Shown piece after piece: positions 5,657-6,726 of a stretch of DNA of 6,726 nucleotides; within the stretch, counting starts at the first letter, position 1, and every line of letters starts with the position of its first letter. A program made the translations under genes and the position numbers. The notes beneath the pieces are model-generated. The model was not told the origin of the DNA and did not search any database. It saw only the letters and a program-made list of their open reading frames with translations. Location of the stretch: assembly GCA_946563605.1 (NCBI GenBank), contig CAMNVW010000076.1, forward strand, positions 1-6,726, in the 5' to 3' direction. The DNA comes from an uncultured Clostridia bacterium (lineage in GTDB: Bacteria; Bacillota; Clostridia; Oscillospirales; Ruminococcaceae).

Positions 5657-6521
5657 TTTTCCGCCCCTCCTTTTGCTCAAACAGATCAAGTACCTGTTTT
5701 TTTGCCGCTTGAACGGTGTAGGTATGTGGATCGACCTGATAACCCATCTGCGCCAAACGAGTAAAGATGCGCGTTACCTGCGGAACGGCAAGCCCCATCT
5801 TCTCGATTTCTTCCGCGTGCTCAAAGACCTTTTCGGTATCGTCATACATGAACACCTTGGACTGGTTCATAACCAGCACTTTATGGGCAAATTTTGCCAC
5901 GTCCTCCATGCTGTGCGAAACGATGAGAACGGTGTTTTTCTGATCTTTCTGATACTCCTGAATCTGTCCGAGGATGCGGTCTCGGCCTTTCGGGTCCAGA
6001 CCAGCGGTCGGTTCGTCCAAAATGAGCACCTTTGGATTCATCGCCAAAACGCCTGCAATGGCAACCCTTCTCTTTTGTCCGCCGGAAAGCTCAAACGGCG
6101 ATTTATGCATCATTTCCTCTGTAACGTTGACGAACGCTGCCGCCTGACGAACACGGCGGTCAACCTCTTCATCGCTCAAGCCCATATTTTTAGGGCCAAA
6201 GGAAATATCTTTATAAACGGTTTCTTCAAAAAGCTGATATTCGGGATACTGAAAAACCAATCCCACTTTGAAGCGGATATCGCGCAACTTTGTTTTGTCC
6301 GCCCACATATCCTCTCCGTCAATATAGATTTTGCCGGAGGTCGGTTTCAGCAGACCGTTCAGATGCTGGATCAAGGTCGATTTTCCCGAACCTGTATGTC
6401 CGATAACGCCGACCATCTCTCCTTCTTCTATGGAAAGGTTTACGTCCTGAATTGCCATTTTAACAAAGGGAGTTCCTTCCGAATAAACATGACTTAAATG
6501 TTCTGTCCGAATAACTGCCAT
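5649..6521 (-). CDS. ecfA2: ECF transporter ATP-binding protein, EcfA2 type
   Basis: This is one of the two ABC ATPases that drive the energy-coupling factor transporter from the cytoplasmic side of the membrane. The 290-residue product contains, in order, Walker A GHTGSGKST (41-49), Q-loop FQYPEYQLFEETV with Q91, signature LSGGQ (145-149), Walker B VLILDEP (165-171; D169, E170), D-loop AGLDP (173-177) and switch H203. The C-terminal 70 residues are the usual ECF extension. The opening HVYSEGTPF followed by HLNGLLKPTSG points to EcfA2 rather than EcfA1. The start at 6521 gives the expected N-terminus; its ribosome binding site AAAGGA is 13 nt away, a long spacing. The partner ecfA1 would be expected just upstream, outside the window, but a 39-nt or longer gap with hairpin repeats intervenes. 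Since the next gene is ecfT, the trio order is conserved. Confidence 0.96.
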   Translation of the reverse strand: MAVIRTEHLSHVYSEGTPFVKMAIQDVNLSIEEGEMVGVIGHTGSGKSTLIQHLNGLLKPTSGKIYIDGEDMWADKTKLRDIRFKVGLVFQYPEYQLFEETVYKDISFGPKNMGLSDEEVDRRVRQAAAFVNVTEEMMHKSPFELSGGQKRRVAIAGVLAMNPKVLILDEPTAGLDPKGRDRILGQIQEYQKDQKNTVLIVSHSMEDVAKFAHKVLVMNQSKVFMYDDTEKVFEHAEEIEKMGLAVPQVTRIFTRLAQMGYQVDPHTYTVQAAKKQVLDLFEQKEGRKNA

Positions 6522-6559
6522 CTTTTTTCTTCATTCCTTTCATCGCGCCGCCGCTGGGC

Positions 6560-6724
6560 TTACGGTACAGCTACCTCCTGTTTGCGAGGATACCGTCCCG
6601 CACGATTTGCTTGGATTTTGCTCGTCTGACCAAAAACAAAAGTTTTTGGTCGAGCTTTTTTCAAAAAGCTCGCGGTTACCAAAGGCAGAGCCTTTGGTAG
6701 GGTTTGGGACAACGTCCCAACGAT
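6560..6724 (-). CDS. open reading frame running in from the window edge, possible 3' tail of upstream gene
   Basis: Read on the minus strand from 6724, 54 codons are open and end in TAA at 6562-6560, 38 nt before ecfA2. The last residues are NRAGRYPRKQEVAVP. A second frame, from 6725 to TGA at 6542-6540, is also open for 61 codons. Either could be the C-terminus of the preceding gene, which by family gene order should be ecfA1, but neither shows a recognisable ECF ATPase segment. The sequence consists largely of hairpin arms, so open frames may be accidental. Included because the tail of a gene cannot be excluded. Confidence 0.25.
   Translation of the reverse strand: MVGTLSQTLPKALPLVTASFLKKARPKTFVFGQTSKIQANRAGRYPRKQEVAVP
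6562..6596. other. imperfect hairpin containing an AGGAGG on the minus strand
   Basis: The arms ACGGTA (6562-6567) and TACCGT (6591-6596) enclose a second short stem, TCCT (6576-6579) with AGGA (6587-6590) and a 7-nt loop; 8 bases bulge on one side. The minus-strand AGGAGG at 6579-6574 would be partly buried in it. No start codon lies at a suitable distance from that AGGAGG. Confidence 0.45.
6620..6720. repeat. array of four consecutive perfect hairpins
   Basis: Four palindromes follow one another almost without gaps. Hairpin 1 has arms GACCAAAAAC (6628-6637) and GTTTTTGGTC (6642-6651) with loop AAAA. Hairpin 2 has CGAGCTTTTT (6651-6660) and AAAAAGCTCG (6663-6672) with loop TC. Hairpin 3 has TACCAAAGGC (6677-6686) and GCCTTTGGTA (6690-6699) with loop AGA. 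Hairpin 4 has TTGGGAC (6704-6710) and GTCCCAA (6714-6720) with loop AAC. The first three stems are 10 bp without mismatch. The array reaches close to the window edge and may continue. It looks like a mobile or dispersed intergenic repeat of the REP/MITE-like kind, but no copy number can be judged from one window. Confidence 0.85.
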
Positions 6725-6726
6725 AA

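Noticed and set aside
5673..6497. Plus-strand open frame of 274 codons opposite ecfA2
   Set aside because: It lies wholly antisense to a clear ABC ATPase gene, shows no family motif, and has no good ribosome binding site. Long antisense frames of this kind are common over conserved genes.
6628..6720. CRISPR array
   Set aside because: The palindromes differ from one another and have no repeated direct unit or spacers.

Overview
This window reads as chromosomal DNA of an anaerobic Firmicute, most likely in Clostridia near the Oscillospiraceae/Ruminococcaceae. The reasons are the mid-range GC content, AGGAGG-type ribosome binding sites, the ecfA-ecfT-truA gene order, the clostridial DUF5711-like and CvpA genes, and a zinc-finger ClpE-like ATPase. 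The genus is not determined. All convincing genes lie on the minus strand, so the transcription order runs from high to low coordinates.

Region by region in that order: positions 6522-6726 hold an unusual array of back-to-back perfect hairpins. Two minus-strand reading frames run open through it to the window edge, and one may be the 3' end of an upstream gene (ecfA1 would be expected there). Next come ecfA2 (5649-6521) and ecfT (4838-5656), overlapping by 8 nt. They encode an ATPase and the scaffold membrane subunit of an energy-coupling factor transporter for vitamins and other micronutrients. A good intrinsic terminator (4766-4808) ends this unit.

A near-consensus promoter (4625-4653) then starts a second unit: truA (tRNA pseudouridine synthase), a DUF5711-like membrane-anchored protein with a long acidic tail, and a four-helix CvpA-family membrane protein. 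The truA stop and the next start are 7 nt apart. The two genes after truA look like envelope proteins of unknown function.

Finally a promoter-like element (1152-1157) overlain by an inverted repeat precedes a long leader. The leader contains a possible 26-codon ORF that ends directly against the start of a ClpE-like AAA+ unfoldase gene, which leaves the window at position 1. This last gene is probably its own stress or proteostasis unit, although no terminator separates it from cvpA.

Most of the window is ordinary conserved housekeeping sequence. The parts most worth a second look are the hairpin array at 6620-6720, the duplicated SSRRPA motif and low-complexity tail of the DUF5711-like protein, and the dyad plus small ORF in front of the clp gene.
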